The notes: generated by a model not told the origin, from the sequence alone. A stretch of DNA of 63,040 bases from Ignavibacteriales bacterium (GCA_020061465.1 JAGUYG010000012.1:1-63040); one strand, 5' to 3'. Counted from the stretch's first letter, positions 52,508 to 62,545 are shown. Translations and numbers: made by a program.

Positions 52508-53866
52508 TCAATTCTTATTTAACTCAATTATTTCATTATAATACTTTTGTGAAAGAGCATCTGCATCTTCTTTGGTTTTCGCCTCTGTTATAATTCTTAT
52601 AATCGGCTCTGTGTTAGATTTCCTGAAATGTACCCAATGATCTTCAAAATCTACCTTCAATCCATCCTCTGTGTTAGGACTAAAATGTGAATATCTTTCT
52701 GCAAGTGATTGAATTATTTGATCAGGATCATCATTCTCAACTTCCACTTTCTTTTTAGAAATAAAATAATCGGGAAGTGTTTTCTTCAACTCAGACAATT
52801 TTCCTCCGAATTCAAGTAAATGCTGTAAGGTGATGGCAATACCCACAAGCGCATCTCTGCCATAGTGAAGTTCCGGGAAGATAACACCTCCGCTTCCTTC
52901 GCCTCCGATTATAGCGTTAACTTCTTTCATCTTCTGAACGACATTTGCTTCACCTACAGCCGAGCGATAAACTTTGCACCCGTGGCTTGCGGCAACATCA
53001 TCAATTGCCCGTGTTGTTGAAAGATTAACTACTACATTCCCTTTAATTTTTGATAGGACAAATTTAACTGCTTGAGTAATCGTGTTCTCCTCACTAAACG
53101 GTTCGCCTTCATCAGTTATAAGAACAAGTCTATCGACATCTGGATCTACTACAATACCAAGATCGGCATTTGATTCCTTAACTGCCGCCATTGTTTCAGT
53201 TAAGTTTTCGGGTAAAGGCTCTGGCAAACGGGGGAAGATACCGGAAGTATCACAATTTACTTCAATTACCTCGCAGCCAAATTCTCTTAAAAGAGTTGGA
53301 ATTACATAAACACCTGCCCCATTCACACAATCGGCAACAACTTTAAATTTTCTTTTTTGTATTAATTCTCTATTGATATATTTTAAATTCAGCACGTCAT
53401 CAACATGCCTTTTTAAACCTTCTTTATACTCTTGATATTTTCCTAAGGAATTCCAATCGCAAAAATTTTTTTCTGCTTGATACAATAATGACAGCATTTG
53501 CTTGTTCTCTTCAAGCGTCATAAACTGACCGGTACGATTTAATAATTTTAAGGCATTCCATTCATTTGGATTGTGACTTGCCGAGATAGCAATACCGCCG
53601 TCGGCATTCAAATTTTTTACTGTGTATTGAACTGTTGGGGTAGGGCATATTCCTATATCTACAACATCCAAACCTTTGGCAGTTAATGTGCCCGTTACTA
53701 TCGATTTAACCATCTCGCCTGAAATTCGTGCATCTCTGCCGATAACTATCTTTCCCTTTCCGATGAAATCGGCATACGCAGAAGTATATTTAACAATTGA
53801 CAGAGGGTCTAATCCGTCGCCGACTATTCCTCTGATTCCGGAAACACTTACCATAAGCGTGGGCAT
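52508..53866 (-). CDS. Phosphohexomutase (phosphoglucosamine/phosphomannomutase type)
   Basis: A 452-residue alpha-D-phosphohexomutase. The catalytic serine loop is ISASHNPNEWNALKL, the metal loop is DPDVDRL, the sugar loop is GEGSGG, and the phosphate-binding C-terminal loop is RKSNTEPIIRI. The sugar loop reads GEGSGGVIFPE; the family includes GlmM, which makes glucosamine-1-phosphate for peptidoglycan, and ManB. GlmM-type function is likely because no other glmM is in view, but ManB cannot be excluded. GGAGG precedes the ATG at 53866 by six bases. It is convergent with the DUF58 gene. Confidence 0.88.
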   Translation of the reverse strand: MPTLMVSVSGIRGIVGDGLDPLSIVKYTSAYADFIGKGKIVIGRDARISGEMVKSIVTGTLTAKGLDVVDIGICPTPTVQYTVKNLNADGGIAISASHNPNEWNALKLLNRTGQFMTLEENKQMLSLLYQAEKNFCDWNSLGKYQEYKEGLKRHVDDVLNLKYINRELIQKRKFKVVADCVNGAGVYVIPTLLREFGCEVIEVNCDTSGIFPRLPEPLPENLTETMAAVKESNADLGIVVDPDVDRLVLITDEGEPFSEENTITQAVKFVLSKIKGNVVVNLSTTRAIDDVAASHGCKVYRSAVGEANVVQKMKEVNAIIGGEGSGGVIFPELHYGRDALVGIAITLQHLLEFGGKLSELKKTLPDYFISKKKVEVENDDPDQIIQSLAERYSHFSPNTEDGLKVDFEDHWVHFRKSNTEPIIRIITEAKTKEDADALSQKYYNEIIELNKN

Positions 53867-54193
53867 TTTACCTCCATTTTGTAACTGCTTTATTCAAACA
53901 AAGCAAAAATATGTAATTTTTTATTGAATTTATGAGAGAACTAATTAGAATTATTGCACAAAAATAGATGTAGATTATTTTTTTCTCGTCAAAATGATTC
54001 AATAAAAATGATTGTTTTTATTGCCTGAAATTATTTCATGTTTGAAAATAATTGTGTTCATGGAAAGAATAATGTGCTGCTTATTTGGTTGACATATATT
54101 TCGGGGAGTATTATATTCGGCATCAAATTTCTTAAGTAAATTCGCTAAAGAAGATAGGCGTCTCTTTTTTCACTACAAAAAATGAGGTTGTTG
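53867..54193. other. Divergent promoter region
   Basis: About 330 bases separate the minus-strand mutase from the plus-strand receptor. The receptor promoter is at 54089-54117. The mutase promoter is not identified. No repeat or small gene is visible. Confidence 0.5.
54089..54117 (+). promoter_or_regulatory. Strong sigma-70 promoter of the receptor operon
   Basis: TTGACA (54089-54094) and TATATT (54112-54117) with an exact 17-base spacer. The leader to the start codon is about 75 bases. It is the best promoter match in the window and implies a classical vegetative sigma factor. Confidence 0.75.
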
Positions 54194-57085
54194 ATGAGTA
54201 AGTTTAGCTTACTATTTATTACGGTTCTAACTATAATCCTACCTTTTACAATCCTTCATTCACAAACAAGCGGTAAAATTTCAGGAAAAATTGTCGACAA
54301 AGCAACCGGTGAACCGCTTCCGTTTGCGAATGTTTTTGTTGAAGGTACTACAATAGGAACTGCCTCCGACTCAGACGGAAACTATACAATACTCAATCTT
54401 AAGCCCGGTTTGTACAGTATTACGGCTTCGGTGGTCGGTTACCAAAAAATGACCGTCGAAAACGTGAGGATTAACGTTGATTTCACTACATGGCTCAATT
54501 TCGAACTATCGATCGGAGCAGTGGATCTTCCGGCGGTTGTAGTCCAGGGTGAAAGGAATCCATTAATAAGACAAGATTTAACAAACCCTACTGTTGCAAT
54601 TACGGAGGAAAGTATTCAGGAGCTTCCGATTAATCAAATCTCGGATGTTATTCGTCTTCAAGCAGGTGTAATACAGGGAGATGATGGACGACTGCATATA
54701 AGAGGAGGGGAAGGTAATGAAATTGCCTTTACACTCAATGGTGTTGCGCTGAACGATCCTTACCGTAATACTAGTTCCATCGGTTTAGCTACTAATGCCG
54801 TAAAGGAAGTTTCTGTCTCAACAGGAACCTTTAGTGCACAGTACGGCAATGCTTTAAGCGGTGTAGTAAATTACATCACAAAAGAAGGCGGCGATAGATA
54901 CAATTTCAGTATTCGAAGCTATGCGGGAGATTATGCATCGAACAGAACTGAATTATTTGATCACATAAATGAGGTAGACGTTCTTAATAGAAGCAGGATT
55001 GAGGGAACACTCGGCGGTCCTTTTCCATTTTTAAAGGATGCCCGGTTTTACGTTTCCGGCATTTACGAAAATTTCAAAGGACTTTTGTACGGCGTACGTT
55101 TATATAATCCTTCAGATTCTCACCTTTCACCCGACAATTTTAGATCTACCGACAGCGTCCGAACATTCGGCGGAGATAAAACCCGCTCGACCGATCCTTA
55201 CTTCTTCAATCCTTATCATACCGACGGATCGGGTTTACCAACCGGTGATGGTTCGGTAGTACCGATAAATGGAAGCCGCAGCATTAATTTTCAGGGCAAC
55301 ATAAGTTACAGGTTTAGTTCATTATTAAAAGCTAAGTACGAATTCGTATATGATAATGGAAAGGTGGATGGAAGAAGCGGATTAAATTTTAGTGATAACA
55401 GATTCAACTATTTGTACAATCCCGATGGAAGAGGTAAAACTTATGACGAAGGTCTTATCCAAACATTCGACATAACTCATACTGTTAGTGATAATGCTTT
55501 CTACACCCTTAAGGCTTCATACGGAGAAAATAAAAGAGAATATTATCTTTATGAAAACCCTTTAGACAATCGATATTTACCAAGTATCTACCGGCGTACA
55601 ATCAGCACTACCGGGTTTTATTCTGGCGGTACCGATAACTACCGCGAATATCGAAAAACAAAAACTTTCGGGCTAAAAGGAGATATTGTTGCTCAATTAT
55701 TTAAGGTACACGAAATCAAAGCAGGTTTTGAGTTCAGAGCGCATGACCTATTTCTTGAGGGCTACTCTGTAGAATTTGCAAAGCTGAATCCGGACGGAAC
55801 TCTTGAAGAAACATTCTTTAATGACGATTTACTTTATGACAGCAGCATAGTATTAGTTCCATTTATTCCGACCGAGCCTTCCCGTTATACATCGTATAGT
55901 AAAAATCCATTTCAATTATCGGCATATATACAGGATAAAATGGAGCTTGCGTCAACCTTTATTTTTAATGCCGGTTTAAGGTACGAGCTTTTTGATCCTA
56001 AAGCGCCTTATAATCCTCAATTGTCGCAAAATCTTACCGAAGATCTTGCCGGCAATATCGATAAGTATAACCAAAATGCCGATCCTCAGCATACACTTTC
56101 ACCAAGAGTTAGCCTTTCTTATCCAATTACGGATAGAGGTATTATTAGGTTGTCTTACGGACATTTTTATCAAATAGGCTCTCTTGCAAGCTTATATGTT
56201 AATCCAAATTTTTATGTAGCAAATGTGGGTGAATCACCTGTATTTGGCAGTCCAAACGTTAAGCCTCAGAAATCTATTCAATATGAAATTGGATTACAGC
56301 AGCAATTAACGGATGATTTCAAATTTGACTTAACCGGCTTTTATAAGGATGTAAGCAATTACATTTACAACCAAAGAATTATCACTTCGCGCGGCAGAGA
56401 ATACACCGTTTTAACAAACTTATCTTATGCTAATGTTCGTGGTATGACCCTTTCTTTCTTCAAGAGAAAATCACCTACTGATTTATTTTCAGCCACTCTC
56501 GATTATACTTTTTCAATTGCTGAAGGAAACAGAACCGAACCAAGCGATGAACTTTTCTTTAGTGAACAGTCCGGCAAGCAGGCTGAAACGTATTTAGTTC
56601 CGCTTAGCTTTGACCGTTCACATGTAATTAATGCAACCGTTGCACTTTCAGAACCGGATGATTGGACTGTGGGTGCGATTTTAAATTTCCAAACCGGCAC
56701 ACCATATTCTCCCAGCTTACCGTCGAACCTTGTCGATATTCGTTACGAACAGAGGTCTGCTAATCAGCCTATTCAATGGCGAGTTGATCTTAAAGTGGAA
56801 AAATTCTTTAAAATAGGAGCGCTAAACTATTCTGTGTTCCTGCAAGTTGAAAACTTGTTCGATACAGAAAATGAATTATCGGTGTATGCAAGTTCGGGAA
56901 GAGCATTGTCTAATGTTGAGCAGATTCAAAGTGCATATGAATTTAACGACATAAGACGAAGAATTGAGCGGGGAGATACAGGCTTGTTCGGAATCGACAG
57001 AATTGATAATTATTATTCACAAAGACCGGAAAGAGTAAACCGCCCCCGCGAAGTACGGATGGGCTTTTCTATCTTATTCAATTAA
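54194..57085 (+). CDS. TonB-dependent receptor with carboxypeptidase-like N-domain
   Basis: A 963-residue outer-membrane receptor. Signal peptide FITVLTIILPFTILHSQ, a carboxypeptidase-regulatory-like domain (about 25-110; GKIVDKATGEPLPFANVFVE), a plug (about 125-240; RLHIRGGEGNEIAF, YGNALSGVVNYITKEGG) and a large barrel ending in RMGFSILFN. ATG 54194 is preferred over 54182 because GAGG at 54184-54187 fits it. The substrate is unknown; no riboswitch or metabolic gene is next to it. Coexpression with a secreted giant and a PorV homologue suggests binding of a surface-processed ligand. Confidence 0.92.
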   Translation: MSKFSLLFITVLTIILPFTILHSQTSGKISGKIVDKATGEPLPFANVFVEGTTIGTASDSDGNYTILNLKPGLYSITASVVGYQKMTVENVRINVDFTTWLNFELSIGAVDLPAVVVQGERNPLIRQDLTNPTVAITEESIQELPINQISDVIRLQAGVIQGDDGRLHIRGGEGNEIAFTLNGVALNDPYRNTSSIGLATNAVKEVSVSTGTFSAQYGNALSGVVNYITKEGGDRYNFSIRSYAGDYASNRTELFDHINEVDVLNRSRIEGTLGGPFPFLKDARFYVSGIYENFKGLLYGVRLYNPSDSHLSPDNFRSTDSVRTFGGDKTRSTDPYFFNPYHTDGSGLPTGDGSVVPINGSRSINFQGNISYRFSSLLKAKYEFVYDNGKVDGRSGLNFSDNRFNYLYNPDGRGKTYDEGLIQTFDITHTVSDNAFYTLKASYGENKREYYLYENPLDNRYLPSIYRRTISTTGFYSGGTDNYREYRKTKTFGLKGDIVAQLFKVHEIKAGFEFRAHDLFLEGYSVEFAKLNPDGTLEETFFNDDLLYDSSIVLVPFIPTEPSRYTSYSKNPFQLSAYIQDKMELASTFIFNAGLRYELFDPKAPYNPQLSQNLTEDLAGNIDKYNQNADPQHTLSPRVSLSYPITDRGIIRLSYGHFYQIGSLASLYVNPNFYVANVGESPVFGSPNVKPQKSIQYEIGLQQQLTDDFKFDLTGFYKDVSNYIYNQRIITSRGREYTVLTNLSYANVRGMTLSFFKRKSPTDLFSATLDYTFSIAEGNRTEPSDELFFSEQSGKQAETYLVPLSFDRSHVINATVALSEPDDWTVGAILNFQTGTPYSPSLPSNLVDIRYEQRSANQPIQWRVDLKVEKFFKIGALNYSVFLQVENLFDTENELSVYASSGRALSNVEQIQSAYEFNDIRRRIERGDTGLFGIDRIDNYYSQRPERVNRPREVRMGFSILFN

Positions 57086-57107
57086 CGAAACGAGTTGAGG
57101 AATTTTA

Positions 57108-60100
57108 GTGATGATTAAAAAAATCTTATTCATAATTGCACTCTCTTTGTTAGCTTTAAATTTTACCTATAGCCAAACGAAAGACAAGTACGGCAACATT
57201 AATATTAAAGGTCTTTCCGAAGCTGACATGGAAAGAATCTTTGGCGATATATTCAGACCCGGAAGATTGGGTAAAGCGTTGGGGGATAGGAGCTGGATTA
57301 GAGAAGTAATAATAAGCGGAAATAAAATTACAACAATCCTTTATAATTACGGTTCAATCTGTAAGCCAAATACTTTGGGTAATATAGCCGATCTCGTTTG
57401 GGAAGGTTTGGGGTACGGTTTTGAATTTGGTCCGCTTGCAGCAGGTCAAGTTGCTGTGCCCAATCCTGGCGGAGGAGTTGATTCGGTAATTATTGTTGAC
57501 GATTCATTCGTTCTCACTACTCAGGGTTCATATTCGCCTGATGGAACTGAAAAATGGGGATGGCTGCCTAAAGCCGGGTATCTTGATCCATCGCAGAATG
57601 ACATTGCTACATTAAATTCACCAGATAGAACGGGTGACGGAAAACCTGATTCATGGCCTGATAGATGGTACAATGCCGAAGTCGGCAGGTACCTTTGGCC
57701 CGCATTCCTTGGCGATCAAGCCACTGCACCCGATGAAGAAGTGTACTTTGTTATGGATGATTTTACAAATAAAGACTACGTGGGTCCTCGTCCTTATTAT
57801 CCTTTCCCTTCCGATACAACCAAAAGAGGATTAGGATTAGACGCTGAAGTTAGAATTATTCAGTTTAATAACCCTTTGGCTGAAGACATCATGTTCCTTG
57901 TTTATAGAATTACCAACGTAAGTGAAAAGAATTTACCACGATTGTATTTTGGCATGCACGGCGATCCGCACGTCGGAGGTCCTGCTAATTACTCGGATGA
58001 TCGGGCTTACTTTATTCCTCCCCTTGGACCACTTGCCGATCCTTATCCCCAAAGAGCAAGAAGCATGGTTTATGCTTTCGATGAGGATGGTGTTGGCGAC
58101 GGCGGCAGACCTTGTGGATATTTTGGATGGAAATTTCTTGAATCTCCGAGCCAGCATACAGATGGAAAAGACAATGACGATGATGGAATAATTGATGAAT
58201 CCCCCTTTAACAGTGCCGGTAATTTCATAGACGGCGTTAATATTCCTCTAACCTACGGAATATCCGATGTAGCTAAATATACTGCAGTATATGGTGAACC
58301 AAAGCAACGTTTTGAGGGAGATGAAGATGGTGACTGGAATCCTGCAAGAGACGATATTGGAATAGACGGAATAGGACCCGATTCACCAAATTATCCCGGT
58401 CCCGATTATGGAGAAGGTGATGGTGTACCTTCACAAGGTTGGTACCTCGATATGAATGATAATGATAAATACGATGCGGGTGAACCGATTTCCGATGAAA
58501 GACTCCCCGGTTATAAATGGGCAGGCTCCGAACCTAATTTCGGCTTAAGAGATATTTCTGAATCAGATCAGCTTGGATTAACAAGCTTCCATGCAGTTGA
58601 GTATACGAATGCCCTTCCTAACGTTCCGAAAAATACCAGCTTAATGTGGGAGTTCCTTTCTTCAGAAACTATAAATCCTAATCAAGAATTGCTGCAAAAT
58701 CCGGGCGATAATGTGTTCAACTTCGGAACGGGTCCTCTTTCTCTTGAAGAAGGTGAGACTCAACGATTCTCAATGGCTATTTTATTCGGTTGGGACTTAA
58801 ACGATCTTGTATTAAATGCTGAAACCTCTACTCGTGTTTTAGAAGCCGATTATAGATTTGCCCAACCTCCCTTGAAACCTGTTGTTAAGGCTGTTTCGGG
58901 AGACGGTAGAGTTACACTTTATTGGGATACACGAGCAGAAAGGTCAGTTGATCCCTTGAGCGGTGAAGAAGATTTTCAAGGGTACAAAATCTACAGAAGC
59001 CAGGATTTTCGTTTTAGCGATGTTTATACTATCACAGACGGTAACGGAATTCCTTTCTTGGGTCAAGCATTATTTGATCCTAATACAGGTAAAAGAGCTC
59101 AGTTTGATCTTGTTGACTCTTTATTTGGATACCACCCTGTAGAGTACGAAGGAAGGGCTGTTAAATATTGGCTGGGTAATAATACCGGTTTAGTTCATGA
59201 GTACGTTGATTCCACCGTTAAGAATGGAATTACCTACTATTATGCTGTTGTTTCTTATGACGGCGGAAACCTTGAGCCCGGAAAAGAATTACCTCCTACC
59301 GAATCGCAAGCTGTTATTTTGCAGGACCCCATTACAAGCGAATTAAAATTTGATGACAACACTGTGATGGTAATACCGGGTGGTTTACCAGCCGGAATTG
59401 CTAACGCCCAAGCAGGAATCGGCGGCTATGCAGAACGGTTAGAAGGAGTAACATCTACCGGTAAAATCAGAATCGACGTTAAAAATCATTTCGAGGTAGA
59501 GAATAAAGAATTTAATATTGAGTTTACCAACGATGTAACTTACGATGTTTTGGACGATACAGGTGTTAAGGAAACTTTTACCTCTAAGGATACTGTATTT
59601 GTAGCCTTGTCGAAGGAGAATATTTTGCCGGGTTCATTCAAGCTTTATGATATGAATGGAAATCTAATCGACGAATCGAAGTATTTTGTTAATCTTGAAA
59701 GCGGACGTATAAGAGGCTTAAGCAACGGTAATTTACCATTCGGTCAAACTTTCCGTGCTGAGTATAAATACTATCCGGTTTATCAAAGCAGTCATGTTGC
59801 AGGCCAAGATGCCAACCCTGATTTTAACGGCGTTAAAATTTATGTTCTTAATGACAGCTTAACGATTAATTATGAAGAATCGGGTTTCACAAAAAATTCC
59901 AGTATTAATTTAGTCGATACTATTAAATTCCCGCCAACTGCTGGAAATCCAAGAGTGAAGTATAGAGCAGATTGGGAATTTATCTGGAACGGAATGGACA
60001 CAACAGAGACCGGTCAATGGGCTGAACCCGGTGATACCGCTATTACTAATCTCGGCGGTGTTCGTGTTGTACTGCCGTTTAGAGTAATAAATGTTACTGA

Positions 60101-60692
60101 AAATGTGCCCGGAAGTTACCTTGTTTTCGTTCCCACCGGTACGAGAGATTTAACGCGGTGGCGTTTAGGGCAGGCAATAATCCTTAGACCAACGGCAGCA
60201 ACTGGTGCAACAACAACTTATCAAGTTGAATTTAACAGACCCGCTGATACTACCGTTGCTCTGGTATATCCAAAAAAGGGAGACATTTATTTTGTTAAAA
60301 CTTATAAACCGTTTGAGAAGGGAGACAAATATAAGTTTACAACAAAAGAAGCTGTTCTTGACCAAAAAACTGCTAAAGATCAGCTTGCTGATATTTATGT
60401 CGTTCCGAACCCTTATATAGCTTACAGCGCATCGGAACTACCGGGTAGGAGCCCCACTCAAAGGGGTGAGAGAGATTTACAGTTTCGTAACCTTCCACCT
60501 AAATGCACGATTAGAATTTATACACTCGTAGGTGAATTAGTTCAAACCATCGAAAAAGATGATTTAAGCAGCATGGCTCATTGGGACTTATTGAGCAATG
60601 AAGCACAGAAAGTTGCTTACGGCATTTATATTTTTCATGTAGATGCACCGGGTATCGGTGAAAAGATAGGACGATTTGCAGTTATAAAATAA
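57108..60692 (+). CDS. Large secreted protein with FlgD-like/type IX C-terminal domain
   Basis: A 1194-residue protein with a signal peptide (ILFIIALSLLALNFTYSQ). The middle has acidic, calcium-loop-like stretches (DGKDNDDDGIIDES and EGDEDGDWNPARDDIG), then a fibronectin-III-like module (RVTLYWDTRAERSVDP, FQGYKIYRS). The last 90 residues are a C-terminal sorting-type domain: VVPNPYIAYS, TIRIYTLVGELVQTIE and GIYIFHVDAPG, with KIGRFAVIK at the end. Such domains direct secretion through the type IX system with PorV as shuttle, and a PorV-like gene follows. The GTG at 57108 and ATG at 57111 are both possible; TTGAGG fits either. Enzymatic function is not recognised. Confidence 0.88.
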   Translation: MMIKKILFIIALSLLALNFTYSQTKDKYGNINIKGLSEADMERIFGDIFRPGRLGKALGDRSWIREVIISGNKITTILYNYGSICKPNTLGNIADLVWEGLGYGFEFGPLAAGQVAVPNPGGGVDSVIIVDDSFVLTTQGSYSPDGTEKWGWLPKAGYLDPSQNDIATLNSPDRTGDGKPDSWPDRWYNAEVGRYLWPAFLGDQATAPDEEVYFVMDDFTNKDYVGPRPYYPFPSDTTKRGLGLDAEVRIIQFNNPLAEDIMFLVYRITNVSEKNLPRLYFGMHGDPHVGGPANYSDDRAYFIPPLGPLADPYPQRARSMVYAFDEDGVGDGGRPCGYFGWKFLESPSQHTDGKDNDDDGIIDESPFNSAGNFIDGVNIPLTYGISDVAKYTAVYGEPKQRFEGDEDGDWNPARDDIGIDGIGPDSPNYPGPDYGEGDGVPSQGWYLDMNDNDKYDAGEPISDERLPGYKWAGSEPNFGLRDISESDQLGLTSFHAVEYTNALPNVPKNTSLMWEFLSSETINPNQELLQNPGDNVFNFGTGPLSLEEGETQRFSMAILFGWDLNDLVLNAETSTRVLEADYRFAQPPLKPVVKAVSGDGRVTLYWDTRAERSVDPLSGEEDFQGYKIYRSQDFRFSDVYTITDGNGIPFLGQALFDPNTGKRAQFDLVDSLFGYHPVEYEGRAVKYWLGNNTGLVHEYVDSTVKNGITYYYAVVSYDGGNLEPGKELPPTESQAVILQDPITSELKFDDNTVMVIPGGLPAGIANAQAGIGGYAERLEGVTSTGKIRIDVKNHFEVENKEFNIEFTNDVTYDVLDDTGVKETFTSKDTVFVALSKENILPGSFKLYDMNGNLIDESKYFVNLESGRIRGLSNGNLPFGQTFRAEYKYYPVYQSSHVAGQDANPDFNGVKIYVLNDSLTINYEESGFTKNSSINLVDTIKFPPTAGNPRVKYRADWEFIWNGMDTTETGQWAEPGDTAITNLGGVRVVLPFRVINVTENVPGSYLVFVPTGTRDLTRWRLGQAIILRPTAATGATTTYQVEFNRPADTTVALVYPKKGDIYFVKTYKPFEKGDKYKFTTKEAVLDQKTAKDQLADIYVVPNPYIAYSASELPGRSPTQRGERDLQFRNLPPKCTIRIYTLVGELVQTIEKDDLSSMAHWDLLSNEAQKVAYGIYIFHVDAPGIGEKIGRFAVIK

Positions 60693-60700
60693 ACATAAAT

Positions 60701-60720
60701 CCCCGCTGCTAACAGCGGGG
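60701..60720. repeat. CCCCGCTG hairpin between giant and PorV genes
   Basis: Perfect 8-base stem CCCCGCTG/CAGCGGGG with CTAA loop, eight bases after the stop of the giant gene. There is no T-run, so it may stabilise or process the transcript rather than end it. Confidence 0.65.
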
Positions 60721-60756
60721 ACTTTCATCATGTTAAATAATAGGATTGAAAGTGAT

Positions 60757-61788
60757 ATGAAGAAAATTTTATTAAACACTATTTTAATAATCAGTATATG
60801 TTTCTCAACGGCTTTTTCTCAATTAGATAGAAGCACTTCTAAAGTAGGAACCACTGCGGCACAATTCTTAAAAATAGGTGCGGGTGCAAGAGCTATTGCT
60901 ATGGGTGGTGCTTATACTGCAGTTAGTAATGATATATATTCAATTTACTACAACCCTGCCGGCATTGCTACGGTAACCGATTTGGGACAGGTATCATTCA
61001 ATCATGCCGATTGGCTTGCAAGCATTAGTTATGATTTTGCTGCTGCAGCTCTTAATGTTTCCGGACTCGGAACTCTCTTCTTTAGCATTACATCTTTAAG
61101 CGTACCTGAGGAAAAGGTTAGAACATTCGATTTTCCGGAAGGAGATGGACGGGTGTGGGACGCAAGCTCTTTAGCAGTCGGAATAGGATATGCTAAAATG
61201 CTTACCGATAAATTTGCTATCGGTTTTCAAGCTAAGTACATCCGTGAATCCATTTGGAATTCCAGTGCAAGCGGCGTTGCCTTGGATGTAGGCACTTACT
61301 ATGTAACTCCGTTTAATGATTTAGTAATCGGTGCAAGCATTTCAAACTTTGGTTCTAAAATGCAGCTCGAAGGAAGAGATATTTTATTTAATTATGATCC
61401 GAACAATAATCTTAACAGCGGACCCAATAATGTTTTGTCAAGATACGAAACCGATAAATTTGATATGCCATTGATATTCCGGCTCGGGCTGGCAATGGAT
61501 TTTATTAAAAACCGCTACATCCGGTTAACCGGTGCAGTTGATGCAACACATCCTAATGATAACACCGAGTATATCAACAGTGGACTCGAACTTGCTTACG
61601 ATGATATGTTCTTCTTAAGAGTTGGTTATAAGTCATTATTTCTAAGAGACAGCGAGCAGGGTTTAACATTCGGCGGCGGTTTAAATTATAGATTCGGAAA
61701 TCAGTTTGCAGTATTTGTAAACTACGGCTGGGCAGATTACGGCAGACTGAAGAATGTTCAATTCGTCGATGTAGGAATTTCCTTCTAA
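60757..61788 (+). CDS. PorV/PorQ-family outer-membrane protein
   Basis: A 343-residue barrel protein: signal peptide ILLNTILIISICFSTAFSQ, then the family's opening TAAQFLKIGAGARAIAMGGA and YYNPAGIA, followed by amphipathic strands to FVDVGISF. PorV collects type IX cargo from the secretion pore and passes it to the attachment machinery. Cotranscription with a giant protein bearing a sorting-type end fits a cargo-shuttle pair. ATG 60757 is chosen for its signal peptide; TTG/ATG at 60730 would add nine residues. It is closed by a terminator. Confidence 0.88.
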   Translation: MKKILLNTILIISICFSTAFSQLDRSTSKVGTTAAQFLKIGAGARAIAMGGAYTAVSNDIYSIYYNPAGIATVTDLGQVSFNHADWLASISYDFAAAALNVSGLGTLFFSITSLSVPEEKVRTFDFPEGDGRVWDASSLAVGIGYAKMLTDKFAIGFQAKYIRESIWNSSASGVALDVGTYYVTPFNDLVIGASISNFGSKMQLEGRDILFNYDPNNNLNSGPNNVLSRYETDKFDMPLIFRLGLAMDFIKNRYIRLTGAVDATHPNDNTEYINSGLELAYDDMFFLRVGYKSLFLRDSEQGLTFGGGLNYRFGNQFAVFVNYGWADYGRLKNVQFVDVGISF

Positions 61789-61802
61789 GTTTATCAAGCT
61801 GA

Positions 61803-61828
61803 GAGGAGCATCTGCTCCTCTTTTTTTT
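61803..61828 (+). terminator. Intrinsic terminator of the receptor-PorV operon
   Basis: GAGGAGCA (61803-61810) pairs with TGCTCCTC (61813-61820) and is followed by eight T. It lies 15 bases after the PorV stop codon. Confidence 0.9.
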
Positions 61829-61834
61829 ATCCAG

Positions 61835-62545
61835 ATGAAAAAAGTAATTTCTAAAGTAAATAAGCTGCTAATAAAATATTTCGGACTACCCAAGAGAAAT
61901 AATGTGCTGCCCGACCCTATCGATTTGCTGATTGCAACAATCCTGTCCCAAAATACTAACGATACAAATTCTTTCAGTGCTTATTCTAAGCTAAAAAATT
62001 TGGCTCCTTCATGGGAAATAACAGCAAAACTTCCGCGCAGTTCGATTGAAAAACAAATTAAAACTGCTGGTTTAGGGAAACAAAAATCTTATGCAATAAA
62101 AAATCTGTTAACCACTTTAATAAAGAGCAGGGGAGTAATAAGTCTTTCTTATCTAAAAAAATTAACTGATGAAGAAGTAATCTCCGAACTAAGAAGTTTT
62201 AAGGGCATCGGTTTGAAAACTGCAACATGTGTTCTGCTTTTTTCTTTCGATCGAAATGTTTGTCCCGTTGATACTCATGTTCATAGAGTGCTAAATCGTT
62301 TGGGAATCGTTAATACAAAAATGCCGGAAAAAACATACTACGCAGTAAATCCAAATCTTCCCGAAAACGCCGCACATTCTTTTCACACAAATTTAATACG
62401 GCTTGGGAGAGAAGTATGCAAGCCTTCAAATCCGTTGTGCGGACTTTGTCCACTCGTTAAAATTTGTTCTTACAGCGAAAAAAATTATACAAGAATTTCT
62501 CCTGTTAATGAAAATAAATTTATGCTGCTTGATAATATTTCTTAG
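61835..62545 (+). CDS. nth: Endonuclease III
   Basis: Bifunctional DNA glycosylase/AP lyase that removes oxidised pyrimidines. The 236-residue protein has the helix-hairpin-helix GIGLKTATCVLL with catalytic Lys128 and the Asp146 in PVDTHVHRVLNRLG. The iron-sulfur cluster ligands follow the CX6CX2CX5C spacing in VCKPSNPLCGLCPLVKIC. The ATG is only seven bases after the terminator T-run, so the gene's promoter must lie within the PorV gene or the terminator leaks; no ribosome site is visible. Confidence 0.93.
   Translation: MKKVISKVNKLLIKYFGLPKRNNVLPDPIDLLIATILSQNTNDTNSFSAYSKLKNLAPSWEITAKLPRSSIEKQIKTAGLGKQKSYAIKNLLTTLIKSRGVISLSYLKKLTDEEVISELRSFKGIGLKTATCVLLFSFDRNVCPVDTHVHRVLNRLGIVNTKMPEKTYYAVNPNLPENAAHSFHTNLIRLGREVCKPSNPLCGLCPLVKICSYSEKNYTRISPVNENKFMLLDNIS

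Noticed and set aside
60701-60720. GC-rich hairpin after the giant gene as a terminator
   Set aside because: There is no T-run and the PorV gene follows closely, so it is listed only as a hairpin.
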